Assembly: GCF_000832305.1 (NCBI RefSeq)
Contig: NZ_CP010537.1
Span: forward strand, 2,046,001-2,110,000
DNA length: 64,000 nucleotides
Source of the DNA: Cupriavidus basilensis
Lineage (GTDB): Bacteria; Pseudomonadota; Gammaproteobacteria; Burkholderiales; Burkholderiaceae
Direction of reading: 5' to 3'
In this document: piece by piece, positions 63,747 to 64,000 of the stretch
How the letters are laid out: each line of letters starts with the position of its first letter
Numbering within the stretch: position 1 is the stretch's first letter
The notes under the pieces: model-generated
Told to the model about the DNA's origin: nothing
The model's database searches: none
Seen by the model: only the letters and a program-made list of their open reading frames with translations
Made by a program: the position numbers and the translations under genes

Positions 63747-63801
63747 AGTAGATAATTCTTATCAGATTTTACCCCATCACTTTTCTCGTCGTCTGACTAC
63801 A
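63747..63801. repeat. Candidate transposase-binding repeat 2 and element terminus
   Basis: AGTAGATAATTCTTATCAG (63747-63765) repeats the motif at 63322. Read on the minus strand, the stretch ending at 63801 begins TGTAGTCAGACGACGAG, which has the 5'-TGT start and a GACGAC block reminiscent of Tn7/Tn5053-family ends. Base composition changes to GC-rich right after it. Confidence 0.5.
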
Positions 63802-63949
63802 CTGACTGGGTGAACGTCAGTCCTCCCCATCTTTGGCCCCCACCTACGCCGCGTATCGTCAGCCCGGCGTTGACCTGAGTTTCTTTGTCCCTTGGACAAT
63901 CGCGAATACTCGCTGCTATATTGCGTGAACCAATCCTGCCCCAGATCCC

Positions 63950-64000
63950 ATGGCACGCTCGCTTGTGCTCGTCGCGTTGGCCGCTTCGCTCTATGGTTGC
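63950..64000 (+). CDS. Start of a putative lipoprotein gene (partial)
   Basis: ATG at 63950 begins MARSLVLVALAASLYGC, a short basic start, a hydrophobic core and a lipobox-like LYGC. The window ends there. It would be anchored in the membrane after signal peptidase II cleavage. Only 17 codons are visible. Confidence 0.5.
   Translation, partial: MARSLVLVALAASLYGC

Larger units (their letters stand above)
63272..63949. other. Transposon terminal region and flank
   Basis: About 680 bp without a convincing gene. It holds repeats that could be transposase binding sites (63322-63339 and 63747-63765), a possible element terminus ending at 63801, and GC-rich flanking DNA beyond it. Confidence 0.45.

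Noticed and set aside
63364..63747. 127-codon plus-strand ORF in the transposon terminal region
   Set aside because: It overlaps the putative transposase-binding repeats and has mixed composition and no motif.
1..64000. CRISPR array
   Set aside because: No regularly spaced direct repeats of 24-40 bp were seen; the repeats present are operator palindromes, tandem 8-mers or protein-level repeats.

Overview
This window looks like accessory DNA (a large catabolic island or a megaplasmid segment) from a high-GC betaproteobacterium of the order Burkholderiales (Cupriavidus, Achromobacter or Bordetella type). That placement is inferred from codon use, from the several orphan tripartite-tricarboxylate (Bug/TctC) binding proteins, and from the KfrA/H-NS/integrase module. 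There are no rRNA genes, no complete tRNA and no CRISPR array. The only tRNA-like sequence is a 3'-end remnant near 51.39 kb.

Layout. 0.3-6.8 kb is a mobile-element maintenance module: four poorly known minus-strand genes (HAD phosphatase-like, two hypotheticals, DUF4261-like), XRE regulators, an H-NS-like gene broken by a frameshift, KfrA and a tyrosine recombinase. 7.2-9.7 kb is a membrane di-iron hydroxylase with a DUF4345 partner and a divergent AraC regulator. 9.9-32 kb is a catabolic region: GMC oxidase, MHS-type transporter, a class I P450 system (P450, ferredoxin, ferredoxin reductase), a Bug protein, an aldehyde dehydrogenase, MarR, gamma carbonic anhydrase, glycolate oxidase GlcDEF, LysR, an FAD-linked oxidase, a class III CoA-transferase, a second Bug protein and LacI. 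32.4-35.8 kb holds MarR, a truncated aceE-like gene, a second P450 cassette with a decayed ferredoxin and reductase, and an AraC-like gene. 35.9-45.1 kb is an eight-gene minus-strand acyl-CoA degradation operon under a divergent IclR regulator. 45.1-51.1 kb is a decayed zone: a third P450-cassette remnant, a frameshifted PIN-like gene, IS110, an IS5-type transposase split by a group II intron fragment, and a second, 5'-truncated copy of the Bug/LacI block. 51.5-53.7 kb is a LysR regulator and a desaturase-SRPBCC fusion. 53.7-57.7 kb is IS debris (ISL3, ISKra4, IS66), a palindromic recombination-like site and an orphan Cap4-like SAVED effector. 58.2-63.8 kb is an AT-richer Tn7/Tn5053-like transposition module (TniQ, TniB, TniA and a TnsA-like protein). 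The window ends in the start of a lipoprotein gene.

How the genes may work together. The P450 system would hydroxylate a hydrophobic substrate. The GMC oxidase and aldehyde dehydrogenases would oxidise the alcohol to an acid. CoA-transferases would activate it, and the paired acyl-CoA dehydrogenases and enoyl-CoA hydratases would carry out beta-oxidation. The strongest regulatory signal is a 15-bp palindrome, TAGGTAGSCTACCTA, lying in the 17-bp spacer between -35 and -10 of three separate promoters: the MFS/GMC operon and both P450 operons. This implies a single repressor. A second regulon is marked by GTAATCGATT sites next to two TTGACA promoters and fits the duplicated LacI regulators. Cassettes have been duplicated at least twice (P450 three times, Bug/LacI twice), with decay in the extra copies.
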